64,000 bases of DNA from Aquincola tertiaricarbonis. Lineage in GTDB: Bacteria > Pseudomonadota > Gammaproteobacteria > Burkholderiales > Burkholderiaceae_C. The stretch covers positions 62,001 through 126,000 of the forward strand of contig NZ_CP097635.1 in assembly GCF_023573145.1 (NCBI RefSeq). Direction: 5' to 3'. Numbering within the stretch: position 1 is the first letter of the stretch; every line of letters starts with the position of its first letter. Shown here in pieces: positions 43,605-52,256 of the stretch. The notes under the pieces were generated by a model, which ran no database searches, was not told where the DNA came from, and saw only the letters and a program-made list of their open reading frames with translations. A program made the position numbers and the translations under genes.

Positions 43605-44519
43605 TCAACCCAGCCAATGGTGGGCGATGGCCTCGCGCGTCATCACCACCGCGTCGGCGCAGTCGGCCAGATGGCGGATCACCCGGTCCAGCCCCGCGAT
43701 GCGCCCCGGCCGCCCGATGATGCGGGTGTGCAGGCCGATCGTCAGCATGCGCGGCGCATGGCGCGCCTCTGGCCGCAGCGCCTCGATGGCGTCGATCACG
43801 TAGCCTGAAAAGTCGTCCGCCCGCACGAAGCCACCACGGTCGAGAAAGCGCATGTCGTTGGTGTCGAATCCGTACGGCAGCACCACGTGCGGCGGTCGGC
43901 CGTCGCGCGGGTCGAGCAGGAACGGCAGGTCATCGCCGTAGTCGTCGCTGTCGTAGATGAAGCCACCATGCGCGCGCAGCAAGCGGCGCGTGGCCGGTGT
44001 GCGGCTGCTCTTGTCGTGCCAGCCGCTGGGCGGCCGGCCGCACAGCCGGGTGATGACCGCGGCCGTGCGGGCGATGTCGCCGGCCTCGTGCACTTCGGAG
44101 CGGCCGGCGGGCGAGGTCCAGGTCCAGCCGTGGCCGCAAGGCTCCCAGGCATGCGTGCGCACGTCGTCGGCCACCCAGGGCGTGCGCTCCAAGGCGCGGC
44201 CGCAGATGTTCAAGGTGAGCGGCAGGCCGGCGTCGATGAAGCGCTGCGCCACCCGCGCATAACCGGCACGGGCCCCGTACTCGAAATGCGTGGCCATGCA
44301 GTAGTCCGGCACACCGTCGATGCGGTGGCTCACCTCGTGCACGCCTTCGTTGCTGGCGTCGCCATCGGCCACCGACAGCTCGGCGCCCTCTTCGATGTTG
44401 AGCACGAAGCTGATGGCCAGGCCCGCGCCGCCCGGCCAGCGCAGCGCCTGTTCCTGCGGGCTGCGTCGGCCGTCGAAGCGGCGGCCGTTGTACAGGTCGT
44501 CGGTCGTCTTCATCTGCAT
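43605..44519 (-). CDS. Polysaccharide-deacetylase-fold hydrolase, PuuE allantoinase/cyclic imide hydrolase type
   Basis: The 304-residue protein has the NodB-like fold with SFVLNIEEGAE near the start, the metal-side EPCGHGWTW, GRPPSGWHDKSSRTPATRRLL and a C-terminal HTRIIGRPGR. This resembles PuuE allantoinases and the cyclic imide hydrolases rather than sugar deacetylases. It should open a cyclic amide or imide ring. The ATG shares its A with the amidase stop (TGATG), so the genes are translationally coupled. It is the last gene of the seven-part operon running from 50523. Confidence 0.8.
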   Translation of the reverse strand: MQMKTTDDLYNGRRFDGRRSPQEQALRWPGGAGLAISFVLNIEEGAELSVADGDASNEGVHEVSHRIDGVPDYCMATHFEYGARAGYARVAQRFIDAGLPLTLNICGRALERTPWVADDVRTHAWEPCGHGWTWTSPAGRSEVHEAGDIARTAAVITRLCGRPPSGWHDKSSRTPATRRLLRAHGGFIYDSDDYGDDLPFLLDPRDGRPPHVVLPYGFDTNDMRFLDRGGFVRADDFSGYVIDAIEALRPEARHAPRMLTIGLHTRIIGRPGRIAGLDRVIRHLADCADAVVMTREAIAHHWLG

Positions 44520-45910
44520 CACAGGTCGGGCCAGCGGGCGGCCCAGGGCGCAGCGGCCTCATAGGCGGCGGCCAAGGCCAGCAAGGTGTGCTCGTGGCCA
44601 TGGGCGCCGATCAGCTGGATGCCAATGGGCAGGCCCTGAGCGGAAGGATCGGCCGGCAGCGCCAGGCCCGGCAGCCCGGCCGCATTCACCCAGCCGGTGT
44701 AGGCGGCATGCCCGCGCGGGCCCACCGGCTGGCCATCGATCACCGGCGGATAGGGCTCCGCCGCCGGCCAGGGCAGTGCCGCGGCGGCGGGCGTGACGAT
44801 CACGTCCAGCTGCTCGAACATCACCGGGCTGCGCTGCCGCAGCGCGCGCACCCAGGCCATGAGCTGCCACAGGCGCGGCGCGCCCAGCCGCCGGCCTTGC
44901 GCCGCGGCCTCGCGGTAGCGGGGGCTGGCCTGCGCTTCCCACTCAGGGTGGGCGTCGAACGCGGCGGCCAGGCCGATCTGCCCGATCTCGGGCCAGGCCT
45001 GCATCAGCGGGCCCACGTCCAGCGGCAGCGGGCCTTCTTCCACGTGGTGGCCCAGACCAGCCAGCCGCTGCACCGCGCGGCGGCAACTGGCGGCAATCTG
45101 CGGGTCCAGTGGATGGCCGTCGAGGCGCTCGACATAGCGGATGCGCAGCGGCCCCTCGCGCACCGGCGCCGGCGTGAAGAGCGAGCTGCGGTCGGCCGCC
45201 GCGGGGCCCCGCAGCGCGTCGAACAGCAGCCGGCAATCGGCCACCGTGCGCGCCACCGGCCCGATGACGTCGAAGTCCAGCAGCATGCCGGGCAGCGCAT
45301 GCTGGCGCGGCCAGGCGCTGAGCGAGGGCTTGAGGCCCACCAGCCCGGTGTGCGAGGCCGGGCGCCGGATGGAGCCACCGCCGTCCTGCGCAATGGCCAG
45401 CGGCCCGATGCCGGCTGCCACCGCGGCCACCGCACCGCCGCTGGAGCCGCCGGGCGTGAGCGCCGGGTTCCAGGGGTTGCCGGTGACGCCGAACAACGGG
45501 TTGGCGGTGTAGCCCTCGTTGGCGAACTCGGGCACGCTGGTCTTGCCCAGCACCACCGCACCACCGGCATGGGCGCGGGTGGCGGCCAGCTCGTCATGGC
45601 CGGGCTGGTGCAGCCGCAAGGCGGCCGTGCCACAGGTGGTGGGCAGGTCGCGCCAGTACAGGCTGTCCTTGACCGTCAACGGCACGCCGTCCAGCACCGA
45701 CAGCGGCCGGCCTTCGGCCCAGCGGCGCTCCGACGCCTGCGCCTCGGCCAGCGCCGCGGTGTCGCGCCGCGCCACCACGGCGTTCAGGCGCGGGTTCACC
45801 GCGTCCATGCGCGCGAGCACCGCGCGCAGCACCTCCACCGGGCTGAGGCTGCGCTCGCGGTACAGCCGCCCCAGCTCGGTGGCGGGCAGGCGCCACAGAT
45901 CGCCCGCCAT
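44519..45910 (-). CDS. Amidase signature-family amidohydrolase
   Basis: The 463-residue protein has the complete Ser-Ser-Lys triad of the amidase signature family: Lys81 in VPLTVKDS, Ser156 in TPGGSSGGA and Ser180 in QDGGGSIRRPAS; spacings match FAAH exactly. It should hydrolyse a linear amide, plausibly the half-amide produced by the neighbouring ring-opening enzymes. Start and stop are coupled by TGATG to dctM upstream and to the deacetylase-fold gene downstream. Confidence 0.93.
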   Translation of the reverse strand: MAGDLWRLPATELGRLYRERSLSPVEVLRAVLARMDAVNPRLNAVVARRDTAALAEAQASERRWAEGRPLSVLDGVPLTVKDSLYWRDLPTTCGTAALRLHQPGHDELAATRAHAGGAVVLGKTSVPEFANEGYTANPLFGVTGNPWNPALTPGGSSGGAVAAVAAGIGPLAIAQDGGGSIRRPASHTGLVGLKPSLSAWPRQHALPGMLLDFDVIGPVARTVADCRLLFDALRGPAAADRSSLFTPAPVREGPLRIRYVERLDGHPLDPQIAASCRRAVQRLAGLGHHVEEGPLPLDVGPLMQAWPEIGQIGLAAAFDAHPEWEAQASPRYREAAAQGRRLGAPRLWQLMAWVRALRQRSPVMFEQLDVIVTPAAAALPWPAAEPYPPVIDGQPVGPRGHAAYTGWVNAAGLPGLALPADPSAQGLPIGIQLIGAHGHEHTLLALAAAYEAAAPWAARWPDL

Positions 45911-47202
45911 CACATGTGCGACGGCAACCAGACCGCCAGGTCGGGCACCGCGATCAGCAGCAGGGTGAACAGCAGCATGATGACCACGTAGGGCACGGCG
46001 CCCACCATCGCATCGCGGATGCCGCCGTTGTCGGGCCGGATGCCGTGCACCACGAACAGGTTCATGCCCACCGGTGGGGTGATCAGCCCCAGCTCGCACA
46101 TCAGCACGATGAAGATGCCGAACCACACCGGATCGACCCCCACCGCGGTGACGATGGGAAAGGTGATGGGGATGGTGGCCACCATCATCGATAGCACGTC
46201 CATGAACATGCCGAGGATGAAGTAGAAGACCACCAGCACCAGCAGCAGCTGCACCTGGCTGAGGCCGAAGCTGGTGACCCACTGCGTCATGGTTTCCGCC
46301 ACGCCCGTGAGGCTGATCGCCAAGTTGAGCACGAAAGCCGCGGTGATGATGAGCAGGATCATGCCGCTGGTCTTGGCCGTCTGCACGAAGCAGTGCTGCA
46401 GCAGCGTCCAGCTCAGCTTGCCGCTTTTCCAGGCGAAGGCCAGGCTGGCCACCACGCCCAGCGCGGCCGACTCGGTGGTGGTGGCCACCCCGGCGTACAG
46501 GCTGCCCATGACGATGAAGAACACCACCGCCGGCGGCACCAGGTCCTTGAGCACCGCGATGCGCTCGGCCATCGGCACCGATGCCTCGCGGATGCCTTGC
46601 CGCGTGACCAGCGCATGCCCGGCGATGAAAAGCATGAAGCAGCCGGTGAGCAGCAGGCCGGGCACGATGCCGGCGATGAACAGCTTGCCGATCGAGGTGT
46701 CGGTGAGCGAGCCGTAGACGATCATGTTGACCGACGGCGGGATCAGGATGCCCAGCGTGCCGCCCGCGGCGATCGAGCCCAGCGACATCGTCATCGAATA
46801 GCCGCGCTTGTGCAGCGAGGGCAGCGCCACGGTGCCGATGGTGGCGGCGGTGGCCACCGACGAGCCCGAGGTGGCCGCGAACAGCGCGCTGCAGCCCACG
46901 TTGGTGTGCAGCAGCCCACCCGGCAGCCGCCCCAGCCAGGCCGCCAGCGCACCAAACATGCGGTCGGCAATGCCCGATCGCAGCAGCAGCTCGCCCATCA
47001 GGATGAACAGCGGGATGGAGGTGAGCAGGTTGTCGTTGTGCACGCCCCAGACCACCGGCGCCACCGAATTGATGACGGGCAGGCCATAGGCCAGCAGCCC
47101 GCCGATCAGGCCGATGGCCGCCATGGACACCGCGATGGGCAGACCCAGCAGCATCATCGCCAGCATGGCCGCGAAGCCGGCCAGCACGTAGCCCGCGCTC
47201 AT
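45910..47202 (-). CDS. dctM: TRAP transporter large permease subunit
   Basis: The 430-residue protein is very hydrophobic with about twelve membrane helices and family motifs LLGLPIAVSMAAIGLIGG, LFAATSGSSVATAATIGTV and GGTLGILIPPSVNMIVYG. It is the ion-coupled translocating subunit of a DctPQM transporter. The start overlaps dctQ by ATGA. With the periplasmic DctP it would import the acidic or imide substrate of this operon using the sodium gradient. Confidence 0.94.
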   Translation of the reverse strand: MSAGYVLAGFAAMLAMMLLGLPIAVSMAAIGLIGGLLAYGLPVINSVAPVVWGVHNDNLLTSIPLFILMGELLLRSGIADRMFGALAAWLGRLPGGLLHTNVGCSALFAATSGSSVATAATIGTVALPSLHKRGYSMTMSLGSIAAGGTLGILIPPSVNMIVYGSLTDTSIGKLFIAGIVPGLLLTGCFMLFIAGHALVTRQGIREASVPMAERIAVLKDLVPPAVVFFIVMGSLYAGVATTTESAALGVVASLAFAWKSGKLSWTLLQHCFVQTAKTSGMILLIITAAFVLNLAISLTGVAETMTQWVTSFGLSQVQLLLVLVVFYFILGMFMDVLSMMVATIPITFPIVTAVGVDPVWFGIFIVLMCELGLITPPVGMNLFVVHGIRPDNGGIRDAMVGAVPYVVIMLLFTLLLIAVPDLAVWLPSHM

Positions 47203-47810
47203 GGCCGCACCCCCATGGCGGTGAGCGGCGCCGCGGGCGCGGGCTCGCCGCCGCTGCGCGCCTTGAGGTCTTCCAGTTCCTCGTCCACCTCGTCCTTGGT
47301 GCTGCGCGGGCCGAACTCCCGGTTGAGCATGCCCACCCTGCCCTGCACCAGCAGCCAGGAAGCGCGCAGCGCATAAACCGCTGCCACCAGCGCGAAGACC
47401 ACCAACCCGGCCAGCCACACCGACTGTGGCAGCACCAGCGGCGTGGCCCAGGGCGTCTGCGCAACGCTCTTGTACGCGGCCGAATCCTGGATCACGAACC
47501 AGGCGAGCCAGGCCACCAGGCCGGCAAAGCCCGCCAGCAGCACCGCGGACAGCCAGTTCAGCGCGGTCTGCAGCGCGGCCGGCAGGCGGTCGTGGAACAC
47601 GTCCACACGAATATGGCTGCGTCCCGTCAAGGCCAGGCTGAAGGCGATGGTGGCGCCCACCGCCAGCGCATAGCCGCCCAGTTCATCGGCCCCCTGCAGC
47701 GAAACGTTGAAGGTCTTGCGCATCACGGTTTCCACCGCCACCAGCAGCGACAGCGCCACGAAGATCAGGCCGAAGATCGTGCCCAACCACAGTTCCAGCT
47801 TGGCCTTCAT
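47199..47810 (-). CDS. dctQ: TRAP transporter small permease subunit
   Basis: The 203-residue membrane protein has four helices (IFVALSLLVAVETV, YALAVGATIAFSLAL, LNWLSAVLLAGFAGLVAWLAWF and SVWLAGLVVFALVAAVYAL), and the FNVSLQGADELGGYA segment of the DctQ family. It has an unusually long soluble tail of about 50 residues (GPRSTKDEVDEELEDLKARSG...). It is preceded by dctP at 7 bp and overlaps dctM. Confidence 0.9.
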   Translation of the reverse strand: MKAKLELWLGTIFGLIFVALSLLVAVETVMRKTFNVSLQGADELGGYALAVGATIAFSLALTGRSHIRVDVFHDRLPAALQTALNWLSAVLLAGFAGLVAWLAWFVIQDSAAYKSVAQTPWATPLVLPQSVWLAGLVVFALVAAVYALRASWLLVQGRVGMLNREFGPRSTKDEVDEELEDLKARSGGEPAPAAPLTAMGVRP

Positions 47811-47817
47811 GCCGGCC

Positions 47818-48861
47818 TCACTGGATGTTCAGGGCCTTGCCGACCGTCTTCTTCCAGTCGGCCGAACAGGTGGGGTTGGCCTTGTCGCAGATCTCGGCCC
47901 AGGTGGGCACCGAGATGGCGGCCACGGCCTTGCGCACGGTGTTGATGTCCTCGGGCTTGACGGCCACGTCCACCAGCTTGAACTTCTTGCCGGTGGTGCA
48001 CGGGTCCTTGCCCGCGTTGCAGTTCAGCGCGTCCTGCGTCAGCTCCTTCGAGTACACCCAGATGTCGTCGGTGAGCGTCTTGAAGGCAGCGACCACCTTC
48101 TTCTGCTCTTCAGGCTTCAGGCGGTTCCAGGCCTTGAGCGTGATGGCGTAGGCATTGAGCGCCATCTGGAAGCCCAGCGGGTACTGGTGCGTGGTCACCT
48201 CGGGCCAGTTGGACGAATTGGCCGAGCTGGGGCCGGTGATGCCACAGTCCACCACGCCCAGCGACAGGCTCTGGTGTACCTCGGTGAAAGCCAGTGGCAC
48301 CGGCGTGCCGCCCACGCTTTCGATGAACTTCGCCAGGTTCTGGTCGTACACCCGCACCTTCATGCCCTTGAGGTCGGACAGCTGGGTCAGCGGCTTCTTG
48401 CAGAACAGCATCTGCGGGCCGAAGGGCCAGGCACCCAGCAGCTTGACCTGGAACTGCTTTTGCAGCCGCTGGTCCAGCGTGTCGAAGTAGGCGTCGTACA
48501 CCTTGCGCGCGGCGTCGTAGTCGGGCGCCGCACCCACCAGGTCCAGGCCCAGCAGCGTCGGCTCGTCGCGCGAGTTCTGGCTCACGCGCAGCGAGACGAT
48601 GTCGAACAGGCCGGCCTTCATCACCCGCAGCTGCTCGGTGTCCTTGATGCCCAGCTGGTCGATCGGCTTGTAGTCGGCATTGATCGGCAGGCCGGTGCGC
48701 TGCGCGAACTCGTCGAAGAACGGCTTTTCCTTGTTCTTCTGCACCATGCCGGTGGCGGCCGGTTGCCCGATCACCTTGAAGGTGATGCGATCCTGGGCAT
48801 GGGCGGCCAGACAGCCGAAAGCGACAGCCAACGCAGCGGCGGCACGGGCAAGTTTCATCAT
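47818..48861 (-). CDS. dctP: TRAP transporter solute-binding protein (DctP)
   Basis: The 347-residue periplasmic protein has a signal peptide ending LAAHAQ and family segments: KPFFDEFAQRTG, ADYKPIDQLG, GMKVRVYDQNLAKFIESVGGTPVPLAFTEVHQSL (cut: the substrate-Arg region is in MKVRVYDQN). Its Cys-rich C-terminal part (DALNCNAGKDPCTTG, AEICDKANPTCSADW) may hold two disulfides. The ATG at 48861 follows AGGAG. It probably sets the specificity of import for the cyclic imide/hydantoin-type substrate. Confidence 0.92.
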   Translation of the reverse strand: MMKLARAAAALAVAFGCLAAHAQDRITFKVIGQPAATGMVQKNKEKPFFDEFAQRTGLPINADYKPIDQLGIKDTEQLRVMKAGLFDIVSLRVSQNSRDEPTLLGLDLVGAAPDYDAARKVYDAYFDTLDQRLQKQFQVKLLGAWPFGPQMLFCKKPLTQLSDLKGMKVRVYDQNLAKFIESVGGTPVPLAFTEVHQSLSLGVVDCGITGPSSANSSNWPEVTTHQYPLGFQMALNAYAITLKAWNRLKPEEQKKVVAAFKTLTDDIWVYSKELTQDALNCNAGKDPCTTGKKFKLVDVAVKPEDINTVRKAVAAISVPTWAEICDKANPTCSADWKKTVGKALNIQ

Positions 48862-48901
48862 GGGCACTCCTAGGGTCGGGGTTTGAAAGGGTCGGTCGGC
48901 T

Positions 48902-49111
48902 TCAGCGGGCTTGTTCGAGCAGGCGGGCGATGGCGGGCGGCAGGCCCAGGTGCCGCTTGGCCGGCGGCGGTGCGCACTCAGCCAGGCCAGGGTCGCCGAA
49001 GGCGACCACCACCACCTGCGTGCCGGGCGCGGCCGATCGCTCGGCCTCTGCGCGGATCAGCGCACTCATGCTGTCGCTGATGTTGGGGTTGAGGATGAGC
49101 AGGCGCGTCAT
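48902..49111 (-). pseudogene. Remnant of an Asp/Glu (hydantoin) racemase-family gene
   Basis: The 69-codon frame begins MTRLLILNPNISDSMSALIRAEAERSAAPGTQV, the unmistakable N terminus of a hydantoin/allantoin racemase-type protein, then runs into VVVVAFGDPGLAEC. In full proteins about 40 residues separate these two segments (the second is the CFGDPG catalytic region). The last 20 residues are not recognisable and the C-terminal half of the domain is missing. Thus the gene lost an internal piece and its end. It still starts in ATGA overlap with the hydantoinase gene. Residual function is unlikely. Confidence 0.6.
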
Positions 49112-50523
49112 GGCTTGCGCGGACGCAGCGAAGGCATGCCGCAGGGCAGAAAGCGCCCTTGGCCGGGCCGCGGATGGAACTGCGTGCCATCCCACACCAC
49201 CTGCCCGCGCGCCAGCGTGAGCCCCGGCCACGCACGCAGCGTGTGGCCCTCGTAGGGCGTGTGGTCCACCGCGTGGTGCAGCATCGCGTTGCTCAGTACG
49301 AACTCGCGTTCGTCCCACACCACCAGGTCGGCGTCGCTGCCGATGGCGATGCTGCCCTTGCGCGGGTGCAGGCCATAGGCCTTGGCCGGGTTGGTGGCGG
49401 TGAGCTCGACGAACTTCTCGAGCGTCAGGCGGCCGCCCAGCACGCCTTCGGAGTACAGCAGCGGCATGCGTGTCTCGATGCCGGCCAGCCCGTTGGGGAT
49501 GTGGCGGAAGGCCACCTCCTGGCCACCGGGCTTCTTGCCCTCGGCCGCGTCGTAGTTGAACGGCGCATGGTCGCTGCTGAAGACGGTGAAGAGCCCGTCC
49601 ACCAGCGCGTCCCAGATGACCTGCTGGTTGCCGGCATCGCGCGGCGGCGGGCTGCACACGCAGCGGGCGCCCTGGTAGCTGTCGTCGATGCCCAGATCGG
49701 CCGCGGTGAGGAAGAGGTACTGCGGGCAGGTCTCGGCATAAATGGGCAGGCCGTGGGCGCGGCCCCAGCGGATCTGCTCCACCGCCTCGCGGCCCGACAC
49801 ATGCACGATGAGGATGGGCACGTCCACCAGCTCGGCCAGCGCGATGGCGCGGTGGGTGGCCTCACGCTCCACCAGCATCGGCCGCGCATGCGCATGAAAG
49901 CGCGGCGCTGTGCGGCCGGCCGCTTCCAGCCGCCGCGTCAGCCACTCGATGCAGTCGGCGTTCTCGGCATGGATCATCGCCATCGCGCCGTGCGCCCGCG
50001 CCACCGACAGCACGTCCAGGATCTGGCCGTCGTCCAGCTTCAGGTCGTCATAGGTCATGTAGATCTTGAACGACGTGTAGCCCTCGCGGATCAGGGCCGG
50101 CAGCTCGTGCTCCAGCACCTGCGGCGTGGGGTCGCTGACGATCAGGTGGAAGGCGTAGTCCACATGGGCCTTGCCCTCGGCGCGCTGGTGGTAATCGGCC
50201 ACCGCGGCGCGCAGGCTTTGGCCCTTGACCTGCGCCGCGAACGGAATCACCGTGGTGGTGCCACCGCAAGCTGCGGCGCGCGTGCCGGTGTCGAAGTCGT
50301 CGGCCATGCGCACCGGCGGTGCCATGGGTTGGTCGAGGTGGCAGTGCGCATCCACCCCACCCGGCGTGACCACACGACCGGCGGCATCGATCTCGCGTGC
50401 AGCGGCCGGCAGGCCCTGCCCCAGCGCCACGATGCGGCCTTGCGCGATGCCGATGTCCGACACGAAGACATCGGCCGCCGTGGTCACGCGGGCACCGCGA
50501 ATGACTAGGTCAAGCCCGCTCAT
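49108..50523 (-). CDS. Dihydropyrimidinase/hydantoinase-family amidohydrolase
   Basis: The 471-residue protein has the binuclear metal site of the family: His60 and His62 in HCHLD, carboxylated Lys153 in SFKIYMTYDD, His185 in MIHAENADC, His241 in VHVSGRE and Asp318 in FSSDHAPF. It should hydrolyse a five- or six-membered cyclic diamide (hydantoin, dihydropyrimidine, or imide). As first gene of a TRAP/amidase operon, not accompanied by dihydropyrimidine dehydrogenase or beta-ureidopropionase, it more probably serves a xenobiotic or plant-derived cyclic amide. Regulation is from the GntR-site-rich gap upstream. Confidence 0.92.
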   Translation of the reverse strand: MSGLDLVIRGARVTTAADVFVSDIGIAQGRIVALGQGLPAAAREIDAAGRVVTPGGVDAHCHLDQPMAPPVRMADDFDTGTRAAACGGTTTVIPFAAQVKGQSLRAAVADYHQRAEGKAHVDYAFHLIVSDPTPQVLEHELPALIREGYTSFKIYMTYDDLKLDDGQILDVLSVARAHGAMAMIHAENADCIEWLTRRLEAAGRTAPRFHAHARPMLVEREATHRAIALAELVDVPILIVHVSGREAVEQIRWGRAHGLPIYAETCPQYLFLTAADLGIDDSYQGARCVCSPPPRDAGNQQVIWDALVDGLFTVFSSDHAPFNYDAAEGKKPGGQEVAFRHIPNGLAGIETRMPLLYSEGVLGGRLTLEKFVELTATNPAKAYGLHPRKGSIAIGSDADLVVWDEREFVLSNAMLHHAVDHTPYEGHTLRAWPGLTLARGQVVWDGTQFHPRPGQGRFLPCGMPSLRPRKP

Positions 50524-50579
50524 CGCGCCACCCCGGCACCAGCGAGGGGCGCAGCGTGGGGCTTCTTTGTCATCAGGCG

Positions 50580-50587
50580 TGTCGACA
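50580..50587. promoter_or_regulatory. GntR-type operator palindrome, single copy
   Basis: TGTCGACA is a perfect palindrome 57 bp upstream of the hydantoinase start. It is the same eight-base motif found four more times toward the divergent gene, and the nearest to the minus-strand operon. Confidence 0.5.
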
Positions 50588-50663
50588 ACATCTTGACTGC
50601 TGTGTGTTGGTGCATGTAAATCAGGCGCAGGCCAAACCTTTGCAACGCCCGTGCCAACTTCAG

Positions 50664-50683
50664 TGTCTACACTTTCGTCGACA
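50664..50683. promoter_or_regulatory. GntR-type operator pair 1
   Basis: TGTCTACA (50664-50671) and CGTCGACA (50676-50683) are spaced by exactly 12 bp centre to centre. The pattern TGTCNACA fits the GT-N2-AC core typical of FCD-type GntR proteins, and such a regulator is encoded in the adjacent operon. Confidence 0.6.
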
Positions 50684-50702
50684 GTCTTATTCGAGCCATT
50701 AG

Positions 50703-50722
50703 TGTCAACACCGATGTCGACA
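50703..50722. promoter_or_regulatory. GntR-type operator pair 2
   Basis: TGTCAACA (50703-50710) and TGTCGACA (50715-50722) repeat the 12-bp spacing of pair 1. Pair 2 ends 31 bp before the isomerase-family gene at 50754, where a bound repressor would block transcription of that operon and, together with pair 1, of the divergent one. Confidence 0.6.
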
Positions 50723-50753
50723 CACCTGGCCCGAATGCTGCATGATCGATTGC

Positions 50754-51479
50754 ATGACGCAGACACTTCGACTGGGCGTGCTCACGCCCTCTTCCAACAC
50801 CGCGCTGGAGCCGCTGACCAGCGCGCTGGCCGCGGCCGTGCCCGGCGGCAGCGCACACTTCGCACGCTTCAAGGTCACCGATATCTCGCTGTCCGAGCAG
50901 GCGCTCGGCCAGTTCGATGACAGCAAGATTCTGGCCGCCGCCGAGCTGCTGGCCGATGCCAAGGTCGACGTGATCGGCTGGAGCGGCACCGCAGCCGGCT
51001 GGCTGGGCTTCGACCGCGACCGTACGCTGTGCCAGCGCATCACCGAGCGCACCGGCCTGCCCGCCACCACCGCGGTGCTGGCGCTCAATGAACTGCTGGC
51101 GCTGCACGGCGTCAAGCGCCTGGGGCTGGTGACGCCCTACACCGCCGATGTGCAGCAGCGCATCGTCGACAACTACGCGGCGCTGGGCATCGAGGTGGTG
51201 GCCGAGCGGCACCTGGGCATCCGCGTCAACCACGACTTCGCGTTGGTGGAGCCCGACACGCTGCACGGCCTGATGCGCGAGGTGGCCGCCGCCGGGCCGC
51301 AGGCCATCACCACCTTCTGCACCAACCTGCGTGCGGCGCCGCTGGCCGAGCGCATCGAGGACGAGCTGGGCATGCCGCTGTTCGACACCGTCAGCACCAC
51401 CGTGTGGGGCCAGCTGCGCGCCATCGGCGCCGATCCCACGGTCATCCAGGGCTGGGGCCGCTGGTTCCAGCGGGGCTGA
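50754..51479 (+). CDS. Asp/Glu racemase superfamily protein, arylmalonate decarboxylase/maleate isomerase branch
   Basis: The 241-residue protein resembles arylmalonate decarboxylase and maleate cis-trans isomerase in layout: GVLTPSSNTALEP at the N terminus, DVIGWSGTAAGWLG in the first active-site loop and TTFCTNLRAAPLAERIEDELGMPLFDT in the second. Cys189 is in the second loop. In the first, Gly78-Thr79 occupies the place where racemases and isomerases have the other Cys, as in arylmalonate decarboxylase (Gly74-Thr75, Cys188). It may therefore be a cofactor-free decarboxylase or a one-Cys isomerase. The ATG at 50754 is preferred over one at 50742; neither has a good ribosome site. Confidence 0.8.
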   Translation: MTQTLRLGVLTPSSNTALEPLTSALAAAVPGGSAHFARFKVTDISLSEQALGQFDDSKILAAAELLADAKVDVIGWSGTAAGWLGFDRDRTLCQRITERTGLPATTAVLALNELLALHGVKRLGLVTPYTADVQQRIVDNYAALGIEVVAERHLGIRVNHDFALVEPDTLHGLMREVAAAGPQAITTFCTNLRAAPLAERIEDELGMPLFDTVSTTVWGQLRAIGADPTVIQGWGRWFQRG

Positions 51480-51536
51480 GCGACGGTGGCTCAGGGCACA
51501 ATGCCCGCGGCCGATGCGCTGGCCACCTTGAATCCC

Positions 51537-52256
51537 ATGCCCACCCGCACGACCAGCCCGAAGAAGGCGTCCACCGCCGCCCGCCTGCAGCGCGAGAACA
51601 CCCACGACGAGATCTACGAAAAGATCTACGTCGCCATCCTCGAGCACCGGCTGCACCCCGGCACCAAGCTGGCCGAAGAACGGCTGGCCGACATCTTCGG
51701 TGTCAGCCGCGCCCGCATCCGCGAGGTGCTGGCCCGGCTGGCGCATGAGCAGATCGTGGAGCTGTATCCGCAGCGCGGCGCCTTTGTCGCCAAGCCCACC
51801 ATCGAGCAGGCGCGCGACGTGTTCGAGGCGCGCCGCCTGATCGAGCCGGCCGTGATGCGGCGCCTGGTGCAGACGCTCAACCCCGAGAAGCTGGCCCGCC
51901 TGCGCATGCACCAGGAGCTGGAGCTGGACGCGCGCCGGCGCGACGACAAGCGCGCGGTCATCCGGCTGTCGGGCGAGTTCCATTCGTTGGCGGCCGACCT
52001 GGCGGGCAACACCGCGCTGGCGCGCAGCATGCGCGAGCTGTCGGTGCTCACCTGCCTGATGATCTTCCTGTACGACGCGCCCACCAGCACCAGTTGCCGT
52101 GCCGACGAGCACTCGCAGATCATCGATGCGATTGCCAGGCGCGACGCGGCGCGCGCCGAGCGGCTGATGCTGGAGCATCTGGAACACATCGAGCACAGCA
52201 TGAAGCTGGACGAAGCCACCGAAGAGGTGGACCTGGAAGCCATCTTCAAGGGCTGA
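51537..52256 (+). CDS. GntR-family regulator with FCD effector domain
   Basis: The 239-residue protein has an N-terminal winged HTH (KLAEERLADIFGVSRARIREVLARLAHEQIVELYPQRGAFVA region, in which FGVSRARIREVL is the recognition part) and an all-helical FCD C-terminal domain with RRLIEPAVMRRL, the metal-ligand-type EFHSLAADLAGN and ADEHSQIIDAIARRDA, where His residues may bind a metal. It lies between two racemase-family genes in the plus-strand operon. It almost certainly recognises the TGTCNACA sites at 50580-50722 and controls both operons. Confidence 0.92.
   Translation: MPTRTTSPKKASTAARLQRENTHDEIYEKIYVAILEHRLHPGTKLAEERLADIFGVSRARIREVLARLAHEQIVELYPQRGAFVAKPTIEQARDVFEARRLIEPAVMRRLVQTLNPEKLARLRMHQELELDARRRDDKRAVIRLSGEFHSLAADLAGNTALARSMRELSVLTCLMIFLYDAPTSTSCRADEHSQIIDAIARRDAARAERLMLEHLEHIEHSMKLDEATEEVDLEAIFKG

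Noticed and set aside
44519..47464. A 981-codon minus frame that would fuse TRAP permease sequence to the amidase
   Set aside because: The upstream portion is a wrong-frame reading of dctM; the amidase begins at 45910 in TGATG coupling.
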